This document shows, piece after piece, positions 1-7,728 of a stretch of 31,277 nt of DNA (positions are counted from its first letter, which is position 1; each line of letters starts with the position of its first letter). This stretch comes from an uncultured Agathobacter sp. (GTDB lineage Bacteria; Bacillota; Clostridia; Lachnospirales; Lachnospiraceae): contig CAKRCS010000022.1 of NCBI GenBank assembly GCA_934307695.1, forward strand, positions 1 through 31,277, in the 5' to 3' direction. Under the pieces are notes generated by a model. The model made no database searches. It was not told where the DNA came from and saw only the letters and a list, made by a program, of their open reading frames with translations. Both the position numbers and the translations under genes were made by a program.

Positions 1-848
1 CTGATGAGCGCTTTGCGCTTTTCCTCGGTATACTCCCGTTCCATCTCCCAAAGGAGAAAAGCCCGGAAACCCGACCAAAAGTGGAAGCGCTGGCAGTCGT
101 CGTAGCGCAGCATAGTAGTGTATCGAAGAATCCAGTCCAGCCGTTCGCCGGCACGGGGATCGCCGCTGACCATCCGCGCCATTTCCAGGTCAAAACTTTC
201 AAAGGGGGCCAGCTCCAACAGGAAGCGCCGCACCGGCAGGTCAAAGCGCCGGTAGATGGCGGTTTCAAAGTAGAGAAACACCTCCCGGAACACCCGCGCC
301 ACCAGCTCCGGTGTCCACGGCTTGTCCGGGGACATGCACCGCGCCGTGATGGCCACACCCAGCGGATAGCCCACGGATTCTTTCAATATTCCGTCGATCT
401 CGCTATCTGTTATGTTTACTCCCGAAAGCTGAAACAGTCGCCGCACATCGCCCGCGTCAAAAAGCAGGTCGTCGGCCTCCAGCACCGTCATCAGCCCCGT
501 GTACTGAAATGCCATCAGGCAGCCGGGCGGCACACCGCGCGAGAGCAGCACGAAATGGCGCTCCGGACTTGAGCGAATCAGTTCGCAAAGAGCCTGCTGC
601 CCGGCTTCCTCCTGCATGAACTGAAGATCGTCAATCAGCAGAATGTCCCAATCCTGCGCTGACGGCGGGATTGCGCAGTCTGGGTCTGCCGCACTTTGCC
701 GCAGCACGTTCCGACCGCGCAGCAGTGCGTCCGCCAGTACTGTCTTTCCAAAGCCGCAGGGTGCGCTGAAAAAAAGGACTCTGCCATGCACCATGAAGCT
801 GTCAAACCGTTTCTGAACGGAGGTCTTTATGATAATATTTTTGGTCAT
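1..848 (-). CDS. LuxR-family (MalT-like) ATPase transcriptional regulator, 3' end beyond window
   Basis: The reading frame starts at an ATG preceded by AGGAGGGAAGAA and stays open to the window edge (about 282 codons). Residues 29-36 (APCGFGKT) form a Walker A site and 69-76 (ILLIDDLQ) a Walker B site, as in the STAND-type NTPase domain of large MalT/LuxR regulators; the C-terminal LuxR helix-turn-helix would lie outside the window. Such proteins bind an inducer and ATP, oligomerise and activate transcription; the target here is unknown. Base composition is clearly richer in G+C than the rest of the window, with many GCC/CGC/CTG codons, which suggests transfer. The neighbours on the right are gene fragments, so the gene probably belongs to an acquired region. 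Family assignment is firm; the specific role is not. Confidence 0.8.
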   Translation of the reverse strand, partial: MTKNIIIKTSVQKRFDSFMVHGRVLFFSAPCGFGKTVLADALLRGRNVLRQSAADPDCAIPPSAQDWDILLIDDLQFMQEEAGQQALCELIRSSPERHFVLLSRGVPPGCLMAFQYTGLMTVLEADDLLFDAGDVRRLFQLSGVNITDSEIDGILKESVGYPLGVAITARCMSPDKPWTPELVARVFREVFLYFETAIYRRFDLPVRRFLLELAPFESFDLEMARMVSGDPRAGERLDWILRYTTMLRYDDCQRFHFWSGFRAFLLWEMEREYTEEKRKALI

Positions 849-1068
849 TTCTTCCCTCCTTTTGATACAGAGCGAGATTGCCATAAGCCTTTCGCAACCT
901 GTCTCAAATTATATTATATGAGTCTGTTTCGAAATGTAAATCATCCCAAAGGATGAGACACGCTGCATAGTAAACTGCTATGCAGATCAATTTTTGTTTG
1001 ATTTTGATAGCATAGATACAAATAAGCAGCCACACACCGAAGTGCATGACTGCTATGTAAAAAGTTCG

Positions 1069-1203
1069 GATTTCCTTTTGATAGAGCTTGCCGACATAAA
1101 CATCATATCCACGGCGAAGAAGTTCGATGCAAACGATGTTTTCATATACTCTGCCATAATCCATATTTCTGCTTCCCAGTATTGCATATCGAATGCCGCT
1201 GTC
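1069..1203 (-). pseudogene. DUF4143 ATPase fragment
   Basis: About 45 codons read GIRYAILG, then [20 protein letters not shown] and [12 protein letters not shown]. This is the characteristic segment in the C-terminal half of AAA+ ATPases with DUF4143 (the region before the KEIDF restriction-endonuclease-like motif). The match stops exactly at KEI. The frame runs on to 904 in sequence that no longer resembles the family, and nothing upstream encodes the AAA domain. I see a deletion-type remnant, not a functional gene. A second, unrelated DUF4143 remnant lies at the other end of the window. Confidence 0.7.
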
Positions 1204-1221
1204 AGCAAATATCAAACGTAA

Positions 1222-1290
1222 TTTCATCAAAAGTCAAATTTATTTCTCCGCCTTTTGATAAAACGACATACACTTTTGATGAAACGACAT
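1222..1290. repeat. Cluster of three ACTTTTGATGAAA-type repeats
   Basis: TTTCATCAAAAGT at 1222-1234 is the exact reverse complement of ACTTTTGATGAAA at 1272-1284. A third, slightly different copy (CTTTTGATAAAAC) begins at 1252. The two direct copies both continue into CGACAT, ending at 1269 and 1290, a 21-bp offset, i.e. about two helical turns. The cluster lies between a LytTR-domain remnant and a DUF4143 remnant. It could be an operator array or debris of a mobile element; function is unknown. Confidence 0.55.
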
Positions 1291-1294
1291 TTTT

Positions 1295-1807
1295 TCAGAA
1301 ATCCCGACTCTTTTGTACTGCAGCCGCCATTTGAAACCAATTCTCATTTTTCATGAACCGCAGCCTGTCCATGTCACGCAGAATACAACCACAATGTCCA
1401 GGAAATGTCGGGAAGCACAGTATCCTTAGGTTTGCATCGATCTCCGGGCTGTATTCCTCATCCGTCCTCGGCGGATTCTGTCCATTGATTTCATCTATCA
1501 TCAGTTTCTGCTTTTCCTTCCACTCCAGCCGGACTGCCTTTCTTCTTCTCGCAGTAAAGTCAATCGCTTCGCCATTGCACAGATAGATTTTCTCTTTGAT
1601 ATTCGTGATTGCGGATACCGACACAATACACCCCTTCTTTACCTCGATGCAGTCATCACCGAGCATTTCTTTTAATTCATAAATAGGCGTTATGGTCTGT
1701 AGTATATCCCCGTCTATCAGATGGATCAGGCTGAGGTATTCTGATTTGATGATATAGAGAATATCTGCTATTTTTTGTGTAAAAAAATAAACCGACCTAT
1801 GATCGGT
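1295..1807 (-). pseudogene. LytTR DNA-binding domain protein, 5'-truncated
   Basis: The frame contains a recognisable LytTR domain: DILYIIKSEYLSLIHL, then a helix ending YELKEML, then DCIEVKKGCIVSVSAI (the family's F-x-R-I-H-R-S-Y-I-V-N segment), and YLCNGEAIDFTARRRK (the NGE...SRRR end). The C-terminal part, including GHCGCILRDM, is not assigned and may be a PAS-like sensor domain. The first ATG (1666) lies in the middle of the LytTR domain. The frame opens at a stop at 1808-1810, inside the tRNA-Thr terminator, with no ATG, GTG or TTG in between. I therefore read it as a regulator whose 5' end was deleted, probably by an event at the tRNA 3' side. Confidence 0.65.
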
Positions 1808-1809
1808 TT
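1781..1809 (-). terminator. Intrinsic terminator downstream of tRNA-Thr
   Basis: AAACCGA (1789-1795) pairs with TCGGTTT (1803-1809) around a 7-nt loop. On the minus strand the stem is followed by a run of T (complement of A at 1781-1787). A weaker T tract on the other side (1812-1817) could make it bidirectional. It lies about 70 nt past the tRNA 3' end. Confidence 0.65.
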
Positions 1810-1876
1810 ATCTTTTTGACTTGAGTAACTTATTCTTTTCCAAACATAAAAGCCTTGAGCTTCGACATAAAAAAAG

Positions 1877-1949
1877 AGCTGATAACGGGAGTCGGACCCG
1901 TGACCTCTACATTACCAATGTAGCGCTCTACCACCTGAGCTATATCAGC
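1877..1949 (-). tRNA. tRNA-Thr (GGT anticodon)
   Basis: A 73-nt cloverleaf: acceptor stem GCTGATA/TATCAGC, D arm with TAGCTCAGGTGGTAGAGC, anticodon stem CTACA/TGTAG around loop TTGGTAA giving anticodon GGT, and T arm ACGGG-TCCGACT-CCCGT with one atypical loop base (TCCGACT). The discriminator base is T, as usual for threonine tRNAs of Gram-positive bacteria. CCA is not encoded. It has its own promoter and terminator. Confidence 0.93.
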
Positions 1950-1979
1950 AAATTGTCGCTTAACCGCGTCAACTATTGC

Positions 1980-2008
1980 ATAATACAATAAGATAACCCA
2001 AATGTCAA
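1980..2008 (-). promoter_or_regulatory. Sigma-A type promoter of tRNA-Thr
   Basis: On the minus strand a perfect TTGACA (2003-2008) is followed after exactly 17 bp by TATTAT (1980-1985). The predicted start is some 20 nt before the mature tRNA 5' end. Confidence 0.8.
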
Positions 2009-2037
2009 CAAAAAATTAAAAAAATTTGCTCAGGGGC

Positions 2038-2628
2038 TTATATTTCAATTATATATTTTTCAAAAGCGTTGATCACCTTTGTATCCCCGACCAGATCCTC
2101 CCGTGGGAACTTCCTGCCATAATTCATATGCACATGTCCGTGTACAAAATACTTCGGATGATACTGTTCAATCAGTTCGTTAAACACATGAAAGCCCTGA
2201 TGGCACAGATCCTCATCATCATGGACTCCCCGCGCAGGCGAATGCGTTACTAAAATATCAAAGCCCTTGCTCTTCCACAGCTTGTAGCGGAGCCTTCGGA
2301 CGCGCTTTCGCATCTGTTTGTTGGTATACTGATTATCTCCATGCTTGTAGCGATGGGAGCCTCCCAGTCCAAGTAACCGTATTCCGTCAAATTCATAGAT
2401 CTGATCCTCGATACAGATACATCCCTCCGGCGGATCGATCTTATACTTATCATCATGGTTGCCATGCACATAAAGCACCGGTACCGAGACCATCGTTGCG
2501 AGAAATGACAGATATGCCGCTTTAAGATCCCCGCAGGATACGATCAGGTCGATGCCTGCAAAATCCTCCTTGTGGAAATAGTCCCAATATGCTTCTGACT
2601 CTTGATCTGCAATAAAAAGTATCTTCAT
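2038..2628 (-). CDS. Metallophosphoesterase (YfcE/MJ0936-like)
   Basis: A 196-aa calcineurin-like phosphoesterase, probably a soluble phosphodiesterase. Visible metal-binding motifs are GD (33-34), GNHD (56-59), THS (128-130) and HGHVH (163-167). The first motif is D8-Q-E10, where the family normally has D-x-H, so one metal ligand is replaced by glutamate. That may change metal preference or activity. Substrate cannot be named. The start codon lies 2 nt downstream of the stop of the ParB-like/BMP gene, so the two are almost certainly cotranscribed. Confidence 0.88.
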   Translation of the reverse strand: MKILFIADQESEAYWDYFHKEDFAGIDLIVSCGDLKAAYLSFLATMVSVPVLYVHGNHDDKYKIDPPEGCICIEDQIYEFDGIRLLGLGGSHRYKHGDNQYTNKQMRKRVRRLRYKLWKSKGFDILVTHSPARGVHDDEDLCHQGFHVFNELIEQYHPKYFVHGHVHMNYGRKFPREDLVGDTKVINAFEKYIIEI

Positions 2629-2630
2629 GG

Positions 2631-4535
2631 TTACTGAGTTTCCTCTACCCCTTTTTCCTCAACAACCGGCTTTGCACCTTCTACCAAGTCCCCGATTGTT
2701 GGAATTGTTCCTATAATATTCTCCACAAGCCAATCCATCTCCATGATTGTTTCCGGATTCATAGCTTCCCGCTCTTTATTCTTTAAAGAACCATCCTGCG
2801 CATGGATCTCTCCGTAGAACGGAACGACATCCCCCGTGGAAATATCGTGTTTGATGTGGTCTGCCAGTCTCTGCACTCCGGTCGGAATGTGGTTAGAGCA
2901 GATCAGATCGATGACACCGGCGGACATTCCCCACCAGTAGTTTAATGCCTTACCTGCGGATTCACCCTCGGACTGGTACGCTCCCGCCATAATGCTCTGG
3001 ATCAGACGTTCATAAAATATGCCCCAATTCCACACCGGCATAACCAGATTCTGCGTTGTCCTGTTATCATACCGGTACAATCCGTACTGTCTGGACGGAT
3101 CCTTCGGCGTGATCATATCCTGATCGGACACAAAGTGGATGTCGTTGTCCGTAAGAAACTTATCCCTGTCGTAGTCCTTCTTGGTCGACCACTCCAGATA
3201 GATCTTCGCCCGCGGATTCGTGCATGCCACTCCAAGCGCAAATGCATTGATGTTGGCGATCATTCCATAGATCGGATAGTCCGCGATGTAGGCAATCTTG
3301 TCATTCTCTGCCATTGCCCCCGCGATCATTCCGGAGACAAATTTGGCTTCGTACATTCTCGCATAATACGTCCGGATGAACTTGTGTGGCGTGTTCAGCG
3401 AGCAGTTTAAGATCTTGACCTCCGGGTGGTCTACCGCCACCTTAAGGCTCTGCTGCATATGCTGCGGCGCAATCTCAAAGATAATATCCGCTCCCTCCAC
3501 GATGCACTTGGCAAGCATCTGCTCCACATTGTCCTGCGTCACGTTGTTATAGCAGAAGGTCTCCATCTGATCCCCGAAGGTCTCCTCCAGGTAATTGCGT
3601 CCGAGCTCATGTGCATACACCCAGTCTGAGGTATCTGCAGAACGCGGGTACAAAAAAGCAACCTTATATTTTTTCGGTGCGGAGGATAAGAAAAATGACA
3701 ACAACGGTTTCTTCTCCTGAACCGTCTTCGGGTCCATGACAAGATTTACCTTATCCCGTTCGCGCATCATCACGATCTCATTCCATGCCTTGATCACACG
3801 GTCATTGTATTCTGTCGGATTGAACAGAACCGCATTCTGATAACCATATACATTTAAGAATGCAACCAGCGCATCCCCGATCGTAATCGGAAGCTTCTTG
3901 CCGTTCTGGAAATTAAATGCCTTGGAAAAATGAAACAGCACTTTGGAAAAATCGTCCTTTGTCTTTTCATCCCAGACGCCTTCGGCACCGACCAGCTCCA
4001 GCAGCCGCTTTGCATTTCCAAGTCTTGTGAACTCGATGCTGTTGTACCCGGAGATCCGGTTAAATTCGATGTATTCGTAGTAGAGCTGGATATCCTCATC
4101 ATCCGTCAGCTTTGGCATCTTGCGCGTGACGATAGCCGGGATCGAGACCGCGCCAAAATATTTGAGGACGCTGACTCTCTTGTTGCCCTCCACGACATAA
4201 TACCGGTTGCGGTATTCATACGCGATGATCGGATCACGGATTCCTTCTGCCTCCTGCGCTTCCGCAAGATTCTGCCACTTGCAGGAGAACTCGGTTCCCG
4301 CATCCAGAATCGGCATGAAATTGGAGGCAAAGGCCTGCGTCCGGCCAGCGGTACTTGTTCCGACAACGAAATCAAGCGGAGCCATCACAAGCCCCAGCGG
4401 AACCTCGCCGACGACCTCCTCGTGCGATAATATTTCATCCAATACAGGCAGATATGGGAACTCGCCCTGCGTGATTTTTGATCTGTATTCTTTTTTACCG
4501 GCTTTTAAAGCCTCTAAATACTCTTGTCCATCCAT
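2631..4535 (-). CDS. ParB-like domain fused to BMP-type (nucleoside) binding domain, cytoplasmic
   Basis: 634 aa in two parts. Residues ~40-140 resemble a ParB/sulfiredoxin-like fold: a GRTQAFASNFMPI stretch at 64-76, and YVVEGNKRVSVLKYFGA at 113-129, which is like ParB's GERRxRA motif. Residues ~288-580 match the basic membrane protein (BMP, PF02608) fold: KVAFLYPRSADTSDWVYAH at 291-309, then ILNCSLNTPHKFIRTYYARM with EAKFVSGMIAGAMA. BMP proteins are normally secreted lipoproteins that bind nucleosides for ABC import. This one has no signal peptide or lipobox (the N-terminus is MDGQEYLEALKAGKK) and no transporter genes nearby, so I infer a cytoplasmic sensor or enzyme. The phosphoesterase gene follows directly. 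Database names of the type 'BMP family ABC transporter substrate-binding protein' would be misleading. Confidence 0.82.
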   Translation of the reverse strand: MDGQEYLEALKAGKKEYRSKITQGEFPYLPVLDEILSHEEVVGEVPLGLVMAPLDFVVGTSTAGRTQAFASNFMPILDAGTEFSCKWQNLAEAQEAEGIRDPIIAYEYRNRYYVVEGNKRVSVLKYFGAVSIPAIVTRKMPKLTDDEDIQLYYEYIEFNRISGYNSIEFTRLGNAKRLLELVGAEGVWDEKTKDDFSKVLFHFSKAFNFQNGKKLPITIGDALVAFLNVYGYQNAVLFNPTEYNDRVIKAWNEIVMMRERDKVNLVMDPKTVQEKKPLLSFFLSSAPKKYKVAFLYPRSADTSDWVYAHELGRNYLEETFGDQMETFCYNNVTQDNVEQMLAKCIVEGADIIFEIAPQHMQQSLKVAVDHPEVKILNCSLNTPHKFIRTYYARMYEAKFVSGMIAGAMAENDKIAYIADYPIYGMIANINAFALGVACTNPRAKIYLEWSTKKDYDRDKFLTDNDIHFVSDQDMITPKDPSRQYGLYRYDNRTTQNLVMPVWNWGIFYERLIQSIMAGAYQSEGESAGKALNYWWGMSAGVIDLICSNHIPTGVQRLADHIKHDISTGDVVPFYGEIHAQDGSLKNKEREAMNPETIMEMDWLVENIIGTIPTIGDLVEGAKPVVEEKGVEETQ

Positions 4536-4634
4536 ATTTTTGCTCCTTCTTCGCCATCATTTTATCATATTCTCCATTTGAAGCCAATAAAAAACAAAAA
4601 AAACAAATATTTCCTTTCCTATTTGTGACTTCTC

Positions 4635-4643
4635 TGATATAAT
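4635..4643 (+). promoter_or_regulatory. Extended -10 promoter of the cheC operon
   Basis: TGATATAAT (4635-4643) is a perfect extended -10 element (TGn-TATAAT) about 30 nt upstream of the cheC start. No good -35 hexamer is visible 17 bp upstream, as is common for extended -10 promoters. No sigma-28 (flagellar) consensus was seen. Confidence 0.6.
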
Positions 4644-4675
4644 ATAGCAGGAAATGTTTATTTGGGAGGTTATAA

Positions 4676-5257
4676 ATGAAAGGGATAACCAAAGATCAGG
4701 CCGATGTCATCGGTGAGGTTGCCAATATCTGTATCGGCAATGCTGCGACAACGCTCAGCCTGATGTTAAACCACACAACCAATATAACCGCACCGGTCGT
4801 CGAAGTGCTCTCGGATGAGGCTTCTCTTTCTGATCCGGATTGTATATTGGTTAAGGTTCCTTACACCAAAGGTCTCGACGGAACGAATCTCATGGTTCTC
4901 CGTGAGCATGATGCCCTCGTCATTGTCAATCTGATGATGGGTGGTGACGGAACAGATGTATCGCAGATGACAATGGATGAGATGGCGCTATCCGCCATTT
5001 CCGAAGCGATGAATCAGATGTGCGGAACAATTGCAACTTCGATGGCTTCTCTCTTGGACAAACCGACAGATATCGGTTTTCCACTGGTGAACTCAAAGTA
5101 TCAGACCACGTTTGAGATTCCTGACGAATTGTGCAATGGCACCGACATTGTAAAAGTAATCTTTCATCTGACCGTTGAAGGATTGGTAGACAGTGAGCTG
5201 ATACAGTTGTTTCCGCTCAGTATCGTAAAACAGATTATAAAACAGGAGGAAATATAA
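4676..5257 (+). CDS. cheC: CheC-like CheY-P phosphatase
   Basis: A 193-aa protein of the CheC/CheX/FliY phosphatase family, which removes phosphate from CheY. Both copies of the [D/S]xxxExxN active-site motif are present: D10-VIG-E14-VA-N17 and S106-AIS-E110-AM-N113. This fits a two-site CheC and not a FliY (no FliN domain follows). The start has GGGAGG upstream (GGGAGGTTATAAATG). The stop codon directly abuts the cheY start, so the pair is translationally coupled. No receptors, CheA or flagellar genes are in the window. Confidence 0.85.
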   Translation: MKGITKDQADVIGEVANICIGNAATTLSLMLNHTTNITAPVVEVLSDEASLSDPDCILVKVPYTKGLDGTNLMVLREHDALVIVNLMMGGDGTDVSQMTMDEMALSAISEAMNQMCGTIATSMASLLDKPTDIGFPLVNSKYQTTFEIPDELCNGTDIVKVIFHLTVEGLVDSELIQLFPLSIVKQIIKQEEI

Positions 5258-5617
5258 ATGGCAAAGATTTTGATTGTTGATGATGCTGCATTCATGAGAA
5301 TGATGTTAAAGGACATTCTTACAAAGGGCGGCTTTGAGGTTGCAGGAGAAGCAGCAGACGGTAACGAGGCAGTTGCCAAATACAATGAATTGAAACCTGA
5401 TCTGGTAACTCTTGATATTACCATGCCAAACAAAGATGGAATACAGGCTTTGAAAGAGATCAAGGCAGCCGATCCTGGTGCAGTATGCGTTATGTGCTCT
5501 GCAATGGGTCAGCAGTCCATGGTTATCGAAGCGATCCAGTCCGGCGCAAAGGACTTCATCGTAAAGCCATTCCAGGCAGACCGTGTACTTGAGTCCATCC
5601 GTAAGATTCTTGGTTAA
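5258..5617 (+). CDS. cheY: CheY-like response regulator
   Basis: A 119-aa single receiver domain with no output domain. The acidic pair D8/D9, phosphoacceptor D53 (in LVTLDITMP), S81 (in MCSAMG) and K103 (in FIVKPF) are all in place, so it should be phosphorylatable. It lies between a CheC phosphatase and a diguanylate cyclase in one operon. The ribosome site GGAGGAAATAA lies inside the end of cheC. It may act on the flagellar switch or on the neighbouring cyclase pathway; the sequence cannot decide. Confidence 0.9.
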   Translation: MAKILIVDDAAFMRMMLKDILTKGGFEVAGEAADGNEAVAKYNELKPDLVTLDITMPNKDGIQALKEIKAADPGAVCVMCSAMGQQSMVIEAIQSGAKDFIVKPFQADRVLESIRKILG

Positions 5618-5634
5618 TCGGAGGGCATTGCGGT

Positions 5635-6945
5635 ATGCAACGGAGAACAAACGGGATTTTCCACACGCTCACAAGGATGACTGTTCTTCCGCTTCTGCTG
5701 TTCGGTATTGTTACAACTATTTTTAGTTTATATTGGGTATCCTCCTCTTTGGAGTCTGAGGTACATCATGAGCTTAAGAGTCTTGCTGGTTCCGCCATCG
5801 AGACTCTTGATTTGTTATATCCGGGAAATTATGCAATGTACTCCAACCCGGATGAGATTCTCGTTGTAAAAGGCGATACCATCCTCAATACCCAGTCCAC
5901 CTATGCCGTGGCAGATATGCTCAAAGAACAGACAAATGTAGATTATACCTTATTCTATGGTGGAATGCGCATTCTCACCACGCTTTATGGCACGAACGGA
6001 CAGAGGCTCATCGGCACCGAAGCCAACCCGGCAATCGTAACGGATGTCATCGACCACCAGACACCGGCATTTTACAACAATGTGGATATTTTCGGGCAGT
6101 CGTATCTGTGCTACTACACGCCATTATACAATTCCGATGGAAGCTGCATCGGCATGTTTGCCACGATCATCCCGGCAACACGCGTCCGGCAGTTGACGCT
6201 AAAGGCAGCTCTCCCGATCTTGATCTTAGCTTTTGCTGCGATCGTGCTTGCCTTCCTCTGGTCGTACCGGCAATCCCATGATTTTGTGTCTGTGATTCAA
6301 AAGACGGAGCAGACCTTCCAGAAGGTCTCCAAGGGGCTTTTGTCCAATACCGTCCCACCGGATCTGTTGGCGCGCAAGGATGAATTTGGTTCCATGTCCC
6401 ATTCGCTTGTCGATATGCAGGCATCCCTTCGTCTGCTCATCGAGCAGGACGTTTTGACCGGGCTTGCCAACCGCCGCTTCGGCCAGCAGAAGCTTGACCA
6501 GCTTATCGCCAACACCAGCGGAACTAGCAAGCGCTTCTCCCTCGCGATGGGCGATATCGACTTTTTCAAAAAGTTCAACGACACCTACGGGCACGACTGC
6601 GGTGATCTCGTTCTCCAGACAGTCTCCCAGACTCTGCGGGAATGTACCAAGGATCACGGCTACTGTATCCGCTGGGGCGGTGAGGAATTTCTGATCGTGT
6701 TGACGCAGGGCAGCTATGCGGAGCATATCAGCCTCATGCAGTCCATGATCGACCGCATCCGGAACACGATTGTGGATTACAACGGACAGCAGCTATCCGT
6801 TACCATGACCTTCGGCTTGATCGATGCATCCGGATATGCCTCTTCCGATGAGATGGTAAAGGTCGTTGACACACTCCTCTACTATGGCAAGGAAAATGGA
6901 CGTAACCGTCTTGTAACCCCGGAGCCACAAACGGATACTAACTAA
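5635..6945 (+). CDS. Membrane diguanylate cyclase (Cache-like sensor, GGDEF)
   Basis: 436 aa. A first membrane segment (~15-36) and a second (~192-211) bracket an extracytoplasmic domain of ~150 residues with a Cache-like pattern (VDYTLFYGGMRILTT; FYNNVDIFGQSYLCYYTPLYN; GMFATI). A linker of HAMP-like length leads to a GGDEF domain (~268-430) with GDIDFFKKFNDTYGHDCGD and active-site GGEEF at 348-352. It should make cyclic di-GMP from GTP in response to an external ligand. The RxxD product-inhibition site is absent at the usual position before GGEEF. The gene starts 17 nt after cheY with GGAGGG upstream and ends at a terminator, closing a three-gene operon. Confidence 0.9.
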   Translation: MQRRTNGIFHTLTRMTVLPLLLFGIVTTIFSLYWVSSSLESEVHHELKSLAGSAIETLDLLYPGNYAMYSNPDEILVVKGDTILNTQSTYAVADMLKEQTNVDYTLFYGGMRILTTLYGTNGQRLIGTEANPAIVTDVIDHQTPAFYNNVDIFGQSYLCYYTPLYNSDGSCIGMFATIIPATRVRQLTLKAALPILILAFAAIVLAFLWSYRQSHDFVSVIQKTEQTFQKVSKGLLSNTVPPDLLARKDEFGSMSHSLVDMQASLRLLIEQDVLTGLANRRFGQQKLDQLIANTSGTSKRFSLAMGDIDFFKKFNDTYGHDCGDLVLQTVSQTLRECTKDHGYCIRWGGEEFLIVLTQGSYAEHISLMQSMIDRIRNTIVDYNGQQLSVTMTFGLIDASGYASSDEMVKVVDTLLYYGKENGRNRLVTPEPQTDTN

Positions 6946-6966
6946 TAAAAATTCCTATTATAGCAG

Positions 6967-7002
6967 AAACGGCAGACTATCAAATATAGCCTGCCGTTTT
7001 TA
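6967..7002 (+). terminator. Intrinsic terminator between diguanylate cyclase and mecA
   Basis: AAACGGCAG (6967-6975) pairs with CTGCCGTTT (6991-6999), followed by TTTTATT on the plus strand. It ends the cheC operon. The stem could also stop the converging mecA transcript, but the T tract on that side is short. Confidence 0.8.
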
Positions 7003-7052
7003 TTCGCCGCTTGCCGGTCATGCCGGCACATCGACTCACTTATATTCACTAT

Positions 7053-7727
7053 TTATAATTCTCTCAGCTGTTCGATTGCATGGTCTTTTAGGATCGGCTT
7101 TCCATGCTCCAGTATGAACGCCCTCTTGTCAGCGCCCATGCAGATGTCCTTCGCGTATTCATCTGTAAGCGCGGACAGCCTCGCAACATCCTCCTCGCGG
7201 CTCTCGGTCAGATCCATGATCAGACGGTATTCCCCCCGGTAACGATAGAGTGCATTCCACGGGAGCTGCTCCATATCCACAAGCTTTGCATACCGCGTCA
7301 AAATATCCAGATCCTCGAAAACGAACTGCACGATGACCGCAACCGGTTCCTTTTGCGAGGCATCGCCCTCACTCTGCTGCTTCTGGCTGGCAGCCTTCTG
7401 CATTTGGGCCAACTTTTCCTTCGGGATGGAACCGATCAGGCTGTTGACCAGATCCTTCAGCTGCTCCATCACGCCGCTTGATCCCGGATGCTCCGAAAAG
7501 GTCAGCGACAGGGTATGATCGGACATAAAATCAGCGCGGACCGTCTTGATACCCATATCAAACTTGGTCTGAAATTCCTGTTCGGCAAGATCAAAGATAT
7601 CGTTCATAAACTCCTGCGTGCGCTCGCCGTTGCTCATGATCTCATCGAGCGTGTAACCCAGATCCCCGATCTCTTCTTCCGTGATGATACATTTAATTGT
7701 GTGCTCTCCTATTCTGGAAAATCTCAT
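7053..7727 (-). CDS. mecA: Adaptor protein MecA
   Basis: 224 aa, the typical length of MecA, the adaptor that brings substrates such as ComK to ClpC for degradation. The N-terminal domain reads MRFSRIGEHTIKCIITEEEI; a low-complexity Q/S/E linker follows (~AASQKQQSEGDASQKE); then the C-terminal ClpC-binding domain with FEDLDILTRYAK and YRYRGEYRLIMDL. I chose the ATG at 7727, not the GTG at 7736, because AAGGTGG lies at proper distance from the ATG and the family begins M-[KR]. The start overlaps the sigH stop, so sigH and mecA are coupled and mecA is the last gene of the operon. Confidence 0.88.
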   Translation of the reverse strand: MRFSRIGEHTIKCIITEEEIGDLGYTLDEIMSNGERTQEFMNDIFDLAEQEFQTKFDMGIKTVRADFMSDHTLSLTFSEHPGSSGVMEQLKDLVNSLIGSIPKEKLAQMQKAASQKQQSEGDASQKEPVAVIVQFVFEDLDILTRYAKLVDMEQLPWNALYRYRGEYRLIMDLTESREEDVARLSALTDEYAKDICMGADKRAFILEHGKPILKDHAIEQLREL

Positions 7728-7728
7728 T

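Noticed and set aside
81..572. 163-codon plus-strand frame
   Set aside because: It is antisense to the LuxR-family gene, whose Walker A/B motifs are clear; the His/Arg/Gln-rich product is typical of the shadow of a G+C-rich gene.
7015..7035. TGCCGG/CCGGCA hairpin after mecA
   Set aside because: No T tract follows on either strand and the stem is only six pairs; I do not call it a terminator.
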